Shown: positions 9,490 to 20,079 of the stretch, in pieces
Numbering within the stretch: position 1 is the stretch's first letter
Layout: each line of letters begins with the position of its first letter
NCBI RefSeq assembly: GCF_000143415.4
Contig: NW_003314272.1
Coordinates: 1,372,374 to 1,436,373, forward strand
Length of the DNA stretch: 64,000 nucleotides
Reading direction: 5' to 3'
DNA from: Selaginella moellendorffii
Lineage: Eukaryota > Streptophyta > Lycopodiopsida > Selaginellales > Selaginellaceae
The notes under the pieces: generated by a model
Databases searched by the model: none
The model's input: only the letters and a program-made list of their open reading frames with translations
Told to the model about the DNA's origin: nothing
Position numbers and translations under genes: made by a program

Positions 9490-10990
9490 GACAAGATGCC
9501 TCATAGAGACAATACCATTGAGTGATGAATATAAAGAAGTGGTGGCAAAGATAGGATGCATTCCACTGAAAAACCAAGCACCTGCTTATGGTTCTGGAAA
9601 TGAGACTAAGAATGGTTTGCTGAAGAAATCAAGTTGTTACGTAACAGATGAAAATGAGCTGGATGAGACTTGAATGTTGGACATTTAAACTGCAACAGAA
9701 ATTTATGCAGTTTTTTTTCTAGACTGATGTCAAATATGATCCAACAAATGTCAAATGTGATATGTTCAGTTTGATGCTAATCTTCCATGTATCGCTCCAA
9801 AGGATATACCATGGAGTGTTAAGGTTAAGGAGCTTAGATGAATGCAGGAGAGAGAAAGCAGAGAGTGTATTGAAGAGATAGATAGATCACTTTAAACAAG
9901 ACAGATTCAGAAGGCAAACTTCCGCTTCTTGTTCACACTCCCTCCCCCGGATCAAAAAAGTTAGTTTCGCACACTTCACCGTTTTGCTCGATGTCATTGA
10001 CAATCTCGACACCCTTGGGAATCTTCACCTCCTCTGACACGGAACGGGAACATTGTACTGCAGCAACGCTTTGCACTAGCAATACCTGCATTGTTCGTTC
10101 CTTAAGTATGAGCAGCTACAAAAGCATATGCAACGAACCCTTCACAGCTTGTTTTGTTACCATATGGGACTTGTTGCGGTAGCTCTGGAAGCCGAACTGG
10201 TCATACTTCGATTCCACCAAGAGGAAGCAGAGTACAAACTCGTGCGGCTTACTGGTACCGGCATAGATATTGTTCCATGCCGCTACTGGATGGCGCGCTG
10301 CTAAAGTTGGTTGGGCCAGCGTCCTAGCGTCCTAGTGTAGTCACAGCCCCATTATTCTTGATCACTAGCCTCCATACATAGTGGATAGCATAGGCACCTG
10401 CCATCATTCGCAATTAGCCAACCAATGGTAACTCAGCTTCATTTTCCTCCAGTAGAACAATTTTCAAATCTCCTTTGTAGTATCGCAACAACCTTGGTCT
10501 CGGTTCCAAAGGCTGGCAACCATCGCATGCAATCCTCACAAGATTTCCCCGATCTTCAGATTTGCAGTTTCTAAAATAGGTCATATCCGGTGAAAATTAA
10601 AAGTAAAGGTTGAGTCAATAACATTAAGCCATGTCATTTTATGTATGGACATTTTTCCGTTTTGGCAAAGATCCCAAAGAATATTCTTCCATCCTCTTAA
10701 TAGTCGCCTGTTTCTATCAGATCTATGCTCAACCTAAGAAGAATTAGTAAATGTAAAAAAGGAACTGATAGGCAGAATAGCTCCAAGTAGTACGTAAGCA
10801 ACGGAAAGCTCCTCAAAAACAGAGCCTCAAAGCACCTCATATTCAGTCTGCATGAAGTGCTCCAGGTCTATCGGTTCCATCAGAGTGAATTGAGCCTGGA
10901 CTTTTACACTGCAAAAGTTGAGGTAGTAATCTAGGAACGAAGAGCTCTTAGCCGGTTTAAGCAGGATATATCCTCGCCTAGTGATTTGCC
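9490..10990 (-). pseudogene. unrecognised gene Z, exon-like pieces (copy A)
   Basis: This region is the mirror of 52500-54264. In the minus direction it contains exon-like peptides: VKVQAQFTLMEPIDLEHFMQ near 10850-10910, IHYVWRLVIKNNGA near 10330-10395, AGTSKPHEFVLCFLLVES near 10200-10270 and EVKIPKGVEIVNDIEQNGE near 9970-10030. In the plus direction 9495-9680 reads CLIETIPLSDEYKEVVAKIG and ends in ELDET. Frames change between pieces and no long frame exists. They may be short exons of one gene or remnants. I do not recognise the family. Confidence 0.35.
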
Positions 10991-11001
10991 TTGCATGCTT
11001 C

Positions 11002-13441
11002 CTAAGAATCCCCGCCAATATTTGTTTCAACCCTAAAAGCTAGTAGAAACCAAAAAAGCAAGGTTGTAGTACTAGTGATTCCTGGTTGGCAAACAAATAA
11101 AAAGATGGCGCTCCACAACATCGTGAAGAACCCACCAAGAAATCCCACTACAAAGGCCCCATTGGAGACGTTCTCCTTCCACCAAGTTGCACCATCGCCC
11201 ACGTCCACGAGGCCATCTCCTTCGCACGGCCGGGAGAGAGGCTCCCCGCACAGTCCTGGATTTCCCTCGTAGCTCGACGCGCCAAACTCCAGAGTCTCTG
11301 GAATCCTGCCTTCCAAGTCATTAAACACGACCCTCAGATCCTTGAGCAAGTGAAGCCTCGCCAGTCCCCCTGGTATCATCCCGTTGATCCGGTTGAAAGA
11401 GAGATCCAGCACTGCCATGGACGTCATCTCTCCCAGAGTCCATGGAATGCCTCCAGACAGTCGGTTGTGTGACAAGTTGAGCTCCCGGACTCCAGCCAGC
11501 TTTCCCAAGCTTGCGGGAATCTCACCAGTGAGCTGGTTCGCAGACAAGTCGAGCACTCCTGGCACCTCCAACTCCCTTGCGTATTGCTGGTACGTGTGTC
11601 CATCCACGATGCCAGCCAAATCCTCGGACACAGTTCTTCGGTATGCATCGGTGGAGTTCTCCGGAAACACTCCCGCCGGTGTCATGGACGATATGTTGAG
11701 AGCCTGGTTCTTGTCCGCGGTCTGGAAGCCGGTCCATTCACCGATGGACGCCGGAATCTCTCCACTCAGGAGGTTGGAGGATAGATCCAGTAGCTGCAAG
11801 GAGTCACAGCTTGCGAGGCTGCCAGGAATACCACCCGTGAGCTGGTTCTCGGAGAAGTCCACCTGTGTCAATCGTCGAAGCTGTCCGAGAGTGGCCGGGA
11901 TGGAGCCGTCCAGTTTGTTGTTGGAGAGATAGAGTATGGAAAGTTTGGAAAGGTTGCCAACGGAGGGAGGGATGGAGCCTGATAAGCTGTTGCCGTGCAG
12001 CCTCATGTCGATCATCTCTGGCGAAGCTGGAGCTGGAATCACTCCGGAGAGCTGGTTTCCGTAGAGGAGCAAACTCCGAAGCTTTGCCATCCTGGCGATG
12101 GACTCTGGTATTGCTCCACGGAAGAAGTTCCTCTCGAGGACCAGCTCTTCCAGGTTGGTGCAGTTCCCGAGCTCCTCTGGTATTGCTCCGGAGAGCTGGT
12201 TTCCATCGAGCATCAAAAGTCTGAGACGCTCAAGCGTGCCAAGCGATCGAGGAACGCCTCCCAGGAGTCTGTTGTCGGAGAGGATCAGCGTCTCCATCCT
12301 GGGACACTTGGACAGCTCGTCCGGAACGCTTCCTTCAAAGCGGTTCCCGTTGAGTGCCAGCGACCGAAGCCTTGTCAAGTTTCCGACGATCGGTGACAGG
12401 ATCCCTCGGCTGTTTGTCCTCCCCATTCCCAGAAACTCGAGCTGAGTCATGTTCCAGAGCTGTTCCGGGACCGGACGGTCTGAGGTGTTGTTGAAATAAG
12501 AGAGTTGCAAGGTGGCCAAGCGCGGGAGCTGAAGCAGCGACACTGGAATCGAGCCATGCATGAGCGAGTTTCCGTTGATATCAAACCACTCGAGCTTGCT
12601 GTTGTTGCCGATCTCAGGAGGAATTGGCCCCTCCAGCTGCTGCAAGCTATACAGCGAGAGCGCCACCAAGTTTTCGAGCCGTCCAAGCTCATCTGGTATC
12701 CTCCCGCCCAGAGAATTCTCCCCGAGCGCCAAGAGCTCGAGAGACGAGCAATTTGCAAAAACTGGTGGAATGAGCCCTTCCAACCGGTTTCTCTCCACGA
12801 AGAATACTCGCAGCTCCTGCATAGCCCCGACTTCCTGCGGAATCTCTCCTTCAACATCATTGCTCGTCAGCCAAATCTCCTGGAGCTTCGAGCAGTTCGC
12901 AAGGGACGGAGGAAGAGAACCTGACAAGCGGTTGTTGTCCAGGACGAGTATCTCCAACCTCTGGAGCGCTCCCAGCTGGGGCGGTATCGGACCTTGAAGC
13001 TGGTTTTGCTGGGCGTTGAGAAAACGAAGAGCGCTGCAGTTGCCGAGATCCCGAGGCAAGCTCCCAGTCAGTCTGTTACCCGAGACGTCCAAAGCTTGCA
13101 AGCTTTGCAGCAGCCCAAGCTCCGCAGGAAGAGATCCGACCAGCCGGTTTTTGCTCACGTCCAAGACTCGCAAACTCGCCAGCTGCCCGAGTGCCGGCGA
13201 CGAGATCTCACCTGTGAATCCATTTCCTGCCAGATGAAGCTCCACCACCTCTGAATCGTCACTGTTGCAAATCACTCCCTTCCAGTCGGTGCATGCTCGA
13301 TCGGAGTTTTCCACAGTCCAGTCTGAGGTGTTTCCCAGTCCCAGGAGGCTCCTTTTCAATGCAACCAAGACCCCAGCTTTGTGTGCGTGTAGAGGATCCA
13401 AGCGTGCTCAACAGGATCAGCGAGATCATGAGTTCCATCAT
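11002..13441 (-). pseudogene. LRR receptor-like protein, copy A (signal-peptide frame lost)
   Basis: A 799-codon open frame holds an LRRNT cap (KAGVLVALKRSL ... TDWKGVIC), about 21 plant-type LRRs, an island of about 60 residues (from TGFQTADKN to LEVPG), four more LRRs, the C-cap SYEGNPGLCGEPLSRPC and a transmembrane segment (AFVVGFLGGFFTMLWSAIFL) with a short tail and no kinase. Island-plus-four-LRRs is the layout of RLP, PSKR and BRI1-type receptors, so it would sit in the plasma membrane and signal through partner kinases. The open frame at this locus has no ATG at its beginning. The signal peptide (from ATG 13439-13441, MMELMISLILLSTLGSS) is in another frame because 11 nt present in copies B and C are missing near 13389. 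It is therefore probably not secreted unless another start is used. Confidence 0.88.
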
Positions 13442-13614
13442 CTGCAACGTGTTACTACTTCACTTCTCTTGACGGAGAGCCCTGCAATCCATCAGTCAGT
13501 CAAGGTGCGCCACGATTTGAACTTGACTTTGCGACCTACCTTTATCCGGCACGATTTTCTTGCTCTCATTTTGTCCCCGCCAACTCTGTACGTGAAACAT
13601 AAAGAAACGTAACT
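13442..13614. promoter_or_regulatory. LRR leader/promoter and spacer to the PPR gene (copy A)
   Basis: A short region lies between the LRR start and the PPR stop, both genes being on the minus strand. It contains the leader segment (CCTGCAATCCATCAGTCAGT) that is also kept in the LRR relics beside the P450 genes. With only about 170 bp, the LRR promoter must lie here or within the PPR gene. No clear TATA box is seen. Confidence 0.4.
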
Positions 13615-14815
13615 TCACCAGTGATCCCCACACGAGCAGGCTCCCTTCTCAAAGTGGTGGAACCGGCTCCCATCTCTCACAAAAATCCCCTTCTCAATGA
13701 TATCTGAGAGGGAGTGGCAGTCGGAGCACACCCGGTGGCTGTTGACGACTCCCAGCGGACTAGAATCGTCTGGATCTTTGGCGGCGATCAGTCCGTAGGC
13801 GATGGCAAGCCTTTTGCTGTGGAAGCACAGGCTACGTTGTTTCTCCTCCTCGCTTGTGCCACCCTGCTGCTCCAAGTAAACTTCCCTCGTGTCGGGGACG
13901 TATCCAGCTTGCTTCATGGGCTCTAAAAGTTCCAGCAGCAGGGACCGGACCCTCTCCATCGTCCGGCCGTCGTGACCCTCGTGCTGCTCGTCTCTACCAC
14001 CACTCGTAAACATGTGTAGCTCGTTGTCAATCTCGATGTAGCTTACTGCCACTGGGCTTGTCACTCCGCGCTCTTCCATCTCCTTCAGAACTCTTCGAGC
14101 GTCGTCAAATCGCTTGGCAGCGGCGTACATGTTGGAGAGGAAGACGTGAGGGAGAGTCTCTGCCGGTGCTAGCTCGAAAACTTTCCTGGCGGCTCTCTCG
14201 CCACGATCCAAGTCACCGTGGCGCTTGCAACCCGACAGTAAAGTCATCCAGGCCACTGCGTCTGCTTAGTTTCCACCAGCTCTCCGGCGTCTCCCAGTCT
14301 TCCCGAGCGGCCCAGAACGTCCACCATGCAAAGGTAGTGCTCCACCAATGGTACCACCCCGTGGTCCATCACCAAAGACTGGAGGAAATCTCGACAATCA
14401 GCCACGAGTGAAGTATGGCTGCAAGCAACCAAGACGCTCACGAACGTGATTCCGTCGGCTGGAATACCTTCCTGTAAATCCTGAGGTTTCTTACGACCGT
14501 GCTGTGTGAAGGCGGCGATCATCGCATTGCAAGAGAAGGCGTCTCTCGTCTTCATCCTGTTAAACACGCGTCTCGCGTCGTCCAGGCTTCCACACCTCGC
14601 GTACATGCTGAGCAAGGAAGTCTTCATCTGCGGGGACGCGAGATTGGCTTCCACAACTCGGTGATGAATCTCTCGGCCTTCGTCCAAAGCTCCCAGCAGT
14701 GCACAGGCATTGAGAGCACTGGAGAAGCTCACACCACTCGGCTCCACGTCCATCCTCTTGAGAAGGTTGAGAGCCTCCTGTGGATTCCCATGCTGAGCGT
14801 AGGCCGCGATCATCT
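13615..14815 (-). pseudogene. DYW-type PPR RNA-editing factor, copy A (C-terminal half)
   Basis: Two overlapping frames cover PPR repeats ([40 protein letters not shown]) and then the E region and DYW domain ending ACSCGDHW. Intact relatives edit C to U in organelle transcripts. Breaks: 10 nt missing near 14263 relative to copies B and C shift the frame (ELVETK instead of ELVETMPYQADAG), and the copia element cuts off the N-terminal half at 14816. The zinc-site CSDCHS is present but the catalytic HSE is HSK (Glu to Lys), which by family knowledge should kill deaminase activity. Ending in DHW rather than DYW is seen in some family members. Confidence 0.88.
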
Positions 14816-14998
14816 TGTTGAGGACTTAAGCCGCAATCTCAAGCTGGGATGCCACGTCAGCAGAAGGGACACATCCGTTTAGGTTCTGTAGGTGATCACG
14901 CCCGACACATTCTGTTCTTGATCCGTCTTCCGCAATAAAGGTGGACCCAGCATGGAGCGCTGCTGCGCTCACAAGGCTGGGTATCCCATTTCATAACA
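14816..14998 (+). repeat. 5' LTR of the copia element (183 bp)
   Basis: The left edge is set by the point where similarity to the uninterrupted PPR copies ends (after GATCATCT), and the sequence has the standard TG...CA ends. The right edge is set by the primer binding site starting at 14999. The second LTR is not in the sequence, so the boundaries rest on these two arguments. Confidence 0.7.
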
Positions 14999-15012
14999 TG
15001 GTATCGGAGCCC
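14999..15012 (+). promoter_or_regulatory. copia primer binding site
   Basis: TGGTATCGGAGCCC starts at the base after the LTR. It matches the complement of the initiator tRNA-Met 3' end (TGGTATCAGAGC) with one change, the usual primer of plant copia elements. Confidence 0.8.
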
Positions 15013-15033
15013 GTGTGAAGAACGATCCTGAAG

Positions 15034-15300
15034 ATGGGGAGTGTGCGCGACGCCATAGAGATCTTTGATGGCAAGGATTTCAGCGGATGGCAGGAGCAAC
15101 TCGAGTACTACTTTATGCAGAAGGAGCTGTGGCCAGTGGTCGACGGTTCCTGGACGCGCCCTCCCACAACGGACAAGGCTGACCGCAAAGAGTGGGATGG
15201 AAAGAACATCAAGGCCTTGGGCATTCTAGGCAGAGGCCTGGGCAAGGTGTTCAGTTGCCATCTCGACATCACGAAGACTGCATCACGAAGACACCAGTGA
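15034..15300 (+). pseudogene. copia gag, N-terminal part
   Basis: The frame starts MGSVRDAIEIFDGKDFSGWQ, a typical copia Gag beginning, and continues to GKVFSCHLDITKTAS before a stop. The rest of gag-pol lies in another frame starting around 15290, and part of the normal middle of Gag seems absent. The polyprotein is thus broken by an internal deletion with frameshift. Confidence 0.8.
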
Positions 15301-18300
15301 GTGAACCGAAGCTCAAGTCGGTTGTCATCAAAGGCGTGGCGAAGTATCTTCTGACAACAGCGACTACTCACTCGTCAAAGAAATTTGACGAAATGGTCCT
15401 TCAGTTGAAGTCAGCAGAGAACTTGATGGAGACCAATGAGGGAGTTGGATCTCAAGATCAAGCGCTATTTGCTGGTCAATCTTCAAAGGGCAAGCGATCT
15501 GCAACAGTGTGGGACAGGTTGGGCCCAATGAATTCTCCAGGGACTGATGGAACCAGTGGGAGCAAGTCCAAGAAGAAGAAGAAGAAAAACGACGGCCTTT
15601 GCAACATTTGCAAGAAACCTGGTCATTGGGCAAGAGACTGCACCAATGAAGAAGCAAAGAAAGCCAAGGAAGCTAGAAAGCGAGACAAAGGCAAGCAAGT
15701 GGCTAACTTTGCAGCAGCTGATTCAGATGACGAGCATGGCAGTCTGTTCATGGCTTCGTTAGAGGATCAGCAGGTGACAAAACATGGTCTGTTGAAAGCA
15801 GAAGTAATCTGGGTGGACTCAGGAGCAAACAGGCACATGACATACATCAGAGAGCTGTTTGGCAAGCTGAGACCAGTTCCAGACGACAAGAGGATTTACC
15901 TTGGTGACGATTACTCGCACAGTGTGCAAGGAGTTGGGACAATCAAGGTGAAACTTGCCAATGGTCAGAAAGTGAACGTGAGCAATGTCTACTATGTGCC
16001 TGGTGTCAAGAAGACTCTTTTCTCAGTGGGGAAGATAGCAGACGCAGGCTGCAAGATTGACTTTAACGAGAAAAGGTGCACCATCTCACGAGAAGGCTAT
16101 GAGCTAGCATCGGGACGCCGACATGCAGGGCTCTATTGCCTGAATGCTGAAGTGGTGTATCCTGAGAGGTTAATGCTCAGTAGCAGCGTGGAAGACAAAC
16201 CAGCTACACTAGACACTTGGCACAGGAGATTAGGCCACTCTTCCATCAAGAGAGTACAGCAGCTAGCAAGAGGACAACTTGTCCGAGGACTGAACATTGC
16301 TCCATCATCAGCTGGATTTTGTGAGCCTTGTGTCCTCAGTAAGCAGCATCGCCTTCCATTTCGCTCAGGTGTAAGTGAAAGAGGGAAGGATGTCCTGGAG
16401 CTGGTACACTCTGATCTATGTGGCCCAATGCAGACCATGTCAAGGACAAAGAAGAAATACTTTGTCACATTCATCGACGATTTTTCAAGGATGGTAGCAG
16501 TGAAGTTTTTGCTGCACAAGTCAGAGGCCTTTGAAGCTTTCAAGGTCTACAAGCTGCAAGCGGAGCTTGAGACAAGCAGAAAAATCAAGATGCTGAGAAG
16601 TGATGGTGGTGGAGAGTTCACCTCTAACGCCTTTAAGGAGTTCTGTGAGCAAGCTGGAATTAAGCGGCAACTTTCAGTGCCTTCAACTCCTGAGCAAAAT
16701 GGCGTGGCTGAGAGGATGAACCGAACTCTTGTGGAGATGGCACGAGCGATCTTGCAAGATGCAGGCATGCCAAATTTCTTTTGGTGTGATGCTGTGAAGA
16801 CAGCAGCCTACTTGAGGAATAGGCTGATTACTTCTGCTGTCAAGGGACGAACACCTTATGAGGTGTGGTATGGGAAGGCACCAGACGTGAGCCATCTCAG
16901 GATCTTTGGGTGTGTAGCTTATGCACTCAAGGACGAGCCCAAGAAGCTGGACAGTAGAAGTGAGAAGTGCATTCTCCTTGGCTATGCAAGCAAGATGAAG
17001 GGTTACAAGCTCTTCAACCTGAACACCAGGAAGGTGATCACGAGCAGGAATGTCATCTTCGACGAGTCTAAGATGTACAACACCAAGAACCAGCTAGCAA
17101 CCACCTCGCAGCAGATGCCGTTACTCATTAGTGGTAAGCAAACCCTAATTGAGGATAGCGACAGCGAGGAGGAAGATGCCTCTCGACGGCAGCGTGCACA
17201 CTCAGGCGGAGCAGCTACAGGTGGAGGTGGAGTCGTGGCTCAAGTTCCTCCCAGGGCAGGCCGAACTCTTCCAAGGAGTGTCTCAGATCTCTCACCTTCT
17301 CTCAATTTCGAGGAAGGCAGCTCTAGTGAGAGCAGCCAGCAGCAGGAAAGCAGCCAGCAGCAGGAAGCAGCAGCACCTCGTAGATCCAGTCGTGTTCGTG
17401 TCTTGACTGAACAAGGACAGCAGTACAGAGAGGATGTGGCATTAAAGCAGGCTCTTGAGGCTTCTAGAGTTGAAGCCAGAGCAGCTCGTGATCGCAGTGC
17501 ATCTGAGCCACCTCCAGTAACCTCAGCAGCATTTTATTATGCTGCAAGCTCACCGTCCCAGCAGCAGGAGGAAGTTCCTTCTGAGGACATGGAACTCGAT
17601 TTTCTAGCACTCTTTCACCAAGCAGAAGCCACAGTACCCAAGACCCTGCAAGAAGCCTTGGCTGGTCCAAATGCAGCAGAGTGGCAGCATGCAATTTTCC
17701 TAGAGTATCAATCTCTGATGGAAAATGAAACGTGGGACTTGGTGGAGCTTCCTACAGGCAGAAGAATCGTGAGTACAAAGTGGCTGTTCCGGATCAAGTA
17801 TAAGCCAGATGGCTCTATTGATCGTTACAAGGCCAGATTTGTAGCTCGAGGATTTTCTCAAGTAGAAGGAGTGGACTTTGCAGAAACATTTTCACCAGTG
17901 GTGAAACATGCATCGATCAGGATGTTGCTGAACATTGCTGCTCAAGAAAACTTGGAAGTCGAGCAGATGGACGTCACCACAGCTTTTCTGAATGGAGATC
18001 TACATGAGGAGGTCTTTATCTCGCAACCAGAGGGCTTTGTTGTTCCAGGGAAGGAACATTTAGTGTGCCGGTTGAAGAAGGCTTTATATGGCCTTAAACA
18101 AGCACCCAGGGCCTGGTACGAGAAAATGGACGCTTATCTCTTGGGTTTGGGGTTCTCCAAGACTTCAGCTGACAGTAACGTGTACTTGAAGCGAGTGGGA
18201 GAATTTCGAGCCATGATAGCTCTCTATGTGGATGACTGCATCCTTTTCTCAAGTGAAGGTGCTACCATGAAGCAGTTGAAGCTGGATTTGGGGTGCCGAT

Positions 18301-18808
18301 TCAAGATGGTTGACATGGGACCTCTTCACTACTGCCTTGGCATTCAGATCTTCCGAGACAGGAGGAAGGGAGTGATTCAGATGTCTCAGAAGAAGTACAT
18401 TCTGGACGTGGTTCAGAGGTTTCAACTCAGTGAGCTGAACCCAGCAACCACACCTATGGAGGTTGGTCTAAAACTCTCACAGGATATGTCACCGACAACA
18501 CCAGCTGAACAGGAACATATGAAGCGGATCCCATATAGGCAGATGGTGGGAAGCTTAGTGTACCTGATGGTGTGTACGAGGCCAGACATAGCCTATGCAG
18601 TGGGAGCAGTTTCACAGCACTTGGAAAATCCTGGCTACCAGCACTGGTTAGCAGTAAAGCAGATTTTCAGATACTTGAAGGGGACTGCCAACTATGGTCT
18701 TGTTTACAAGCAGCAGCCTAGGGGTATTCAGCTCGTTGGATACTCAGATGCTGATTGGGCTAGTGAAGTTGACAAGAGGAAGTCCACTTCAGGCTATATG
18801 TTCAGCCT
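15290..18808 (+). pseudogene. copia gag-pol: zinc knuckle, protease, integrase, RT, RNase H
   Basis: One long open frame holds, in order: the Gag zinc knuckle CNICKKPGHWARDC (about 15600), protease active site DSGANRHM (about 15820), integrase HHCC region with RRLGHSS and CEPC, integrase core with SDLCGPM, SDGGGEF and NGVAERMNRTL, reverse transcriptase from WDLVELPTGRR through the catalytic YVDD (about 18220), and RNase H ending at YSDADWASEVDKRKSTSGY where the gap begins. Pol itself shows no internal stop, so the insertion looks fairly recent; the gag break makes it non-autonomous. Confidence 0.92.
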
Positions 18809-18908
18809 NNNNNNNNNNNNNNNNNNNNNNNNNNNNNNNNNNNNNNNNNNNNNNNNNNNNNNNNNNNNNNNNNNNNNNNNNNNNNNNNNNNNNNNNNNNN
18901 NNNNNNNN
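18809..18908. other. assembly gap, nominal 100 N
   Basis: Exactly 100 N. To the left is copia RNase H; to the right is sequence equal to 60279 onward in arm C. The copia 3' end, the N-terminal half of the PPR gene and about 0.7 kb of flank (about 1.6 kb in arm C terms) are therefore missing, so the true gap or deletion is larger than 100 bp. Confidence 0.95.
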
Positions 18909-19135
18909 AAGGCTCACCCGATCAATATTTCCAGCAGACATCTGTGATCTACCGAACTGTTTCAGCAGCTCCAGCACCTACAAACATGGCAGTTCCACAT
19001 CTATGGCCGACAACTTATGCCAGCGGGAGTGACGAGATCTTTCCAGCGTTGACCACCAAGACTTTTATGAAAGTTGAGAGCATTGGAAACGTGGAGATCA
19101 TCGGTTGGGATAAGGTGTTAATACTGATCCACTAA
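18909..19135 (+). other. unrecognised terminal-exon-like frame (copy A)
   Basis: The plus-strand frame reads VIYRTVSAAPAPTNMAVPHL, SGSDEIFPALTTKTFMKVES and IGNVEIIGWDKVLILIH before a stop. It is conserved in mirror position in arm B (46561-46780, minus) and, with a stop and a deletion, in arm C (60290-60457). There is no ATG at the front; AGCAG before the frame could be a splice acceptor. It runs antisense to gene Y next door. Family unknown. Confidence 0.4.
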
Positions 19136-20066
19136 AGTGAACTAATATACTCCAAAAGTTATGAAAGAATATTATTACAAGTGGTTTAATCCTACATACA
19201 CATTTATTATAACATTAAAACGATTCACATAAATAGTCATTTGGATCCGAATGGTAGAATGAAGGTGGCTTCTGGATGTAGAAACCAAGTCCCATGGAAT
19301 GGTTCAGCAGCGGATTGTCAAGCCCATGGTAGCGTCCTGTGACATATACCCAGCGGAGGTGTCCAGATGTAAAACAAGGATACTATGTTGCATAGTCCAC
19401 CAGGTCTTTGTTCCCAGTCTCCTCGCCCATCTTCATCAGCTTCTTTTGGAGTTGAAGGATCTTGGCTTCGGTCTCCTGGATCATTTTGCATACTTTGTCG
19501 ACAGCCTCTTGAAAGCTTGCATTATTCGGGCTGTGGCAAAAGATGACACAGAGATAGTTGTGGAAGCACTTGATTTTCATCTCGTGTCGGAAGAAGAAGA
19601 GAACATTGATAAGGGCGGTGTGATCAGCCACTGAAATCTGGAGATTCAACCATACCCTTATCCAGCTTGAGATCCATGCAAAACTCACACATAATACCTC
19701 TGGCTCCTTCAACGAAAACTGTCCCTCTCCTGAGCAACTGATATTTCTCGAGACTTGGGATGGATTTGGCAGATCGCAAAGAGGCCTCCTCCACTAAAGA
19801 ATCCAGAAATGTTAAACAAATCATATAGCGAGCAGTGGGGGATCCATGAGACTCCGAAAGCTCGACATCACCTCCTCAAACATGGCATAGCTAGGATGCT
19901 TCTGCTTCTCTTTTTCACTCAAGACATAGCTTCCCTTAGCAACTTCAAGCAAAATATCAGCAGCTTTTGTCCCCTCAATTGGTGGAGGTGCCGCTCCTTG
20001 CCCAACTTGGCTGATGGCTCTCAAGCATAGAATTTGAGACAAGCTTGCTATAAACTTCTCTACACA
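19136..20066 (-). pseudogene. unrecognised gene Y, copy A (frameshifted)
   Basis: Three overlapping frames on the minus strand (20042 down to 19383) encode what is one frame in arm C: LCLRAISQVGQGAAPPPIEG, KGSYVLSEKEKQKHPSYAMF, SIPSLEKYQLLRRGTVFVEG, CEFCMDLKLDKGMVES, then a break, FFRHEMKIKCFHNYLCVIF and the Glu/Lys/Gln-rich, coiled-coil-like AVDKVCKMIQETEAKILQLQ, ending KDLVDYAT. The 5' edge has a pyrimidine tract and AG (CCTTTTTTTTCTGTGTAG on the minus strand), so it begins as an internal exon; upstream exons are replaced by the AT repeat. No known domain; 19136-19382 is its 3' flank. Confidence 0.55.
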
Positions 20067-20079
20067 GAAAAAAAGGGGG

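Larger units (their letters stand above)
14816..18808 (+). mobile_element. Ty1/copia retrotransposon inserted in the PPR gene; 3' end lost in gap
   Basis: The element begins with a short LTR at 14816-14998 (TGTTGAGG...ATAACA), directly followed by a tRNA-Met-type primer binding site. Gag and pol run on the plus strand in the order protease, integrase, reverse transcriptase, RNase H, which is diagnostic of copia. It interrupts the PPR gene at a point where copies B and C read CGATCATCGAAGTCC. The 3' part of RNase H and the 3' LTR fall in or beyond the N gap, so no target duplication can be checked. Confidence 0.92.

Noticed and set aside
11002-13401. LRR copy A as an intact 799-residue gene
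   Set aside because: The frame's first codon is TTG, not ATG; the true ATG and signal peptide are in another frame because of an 11-nt deletion.
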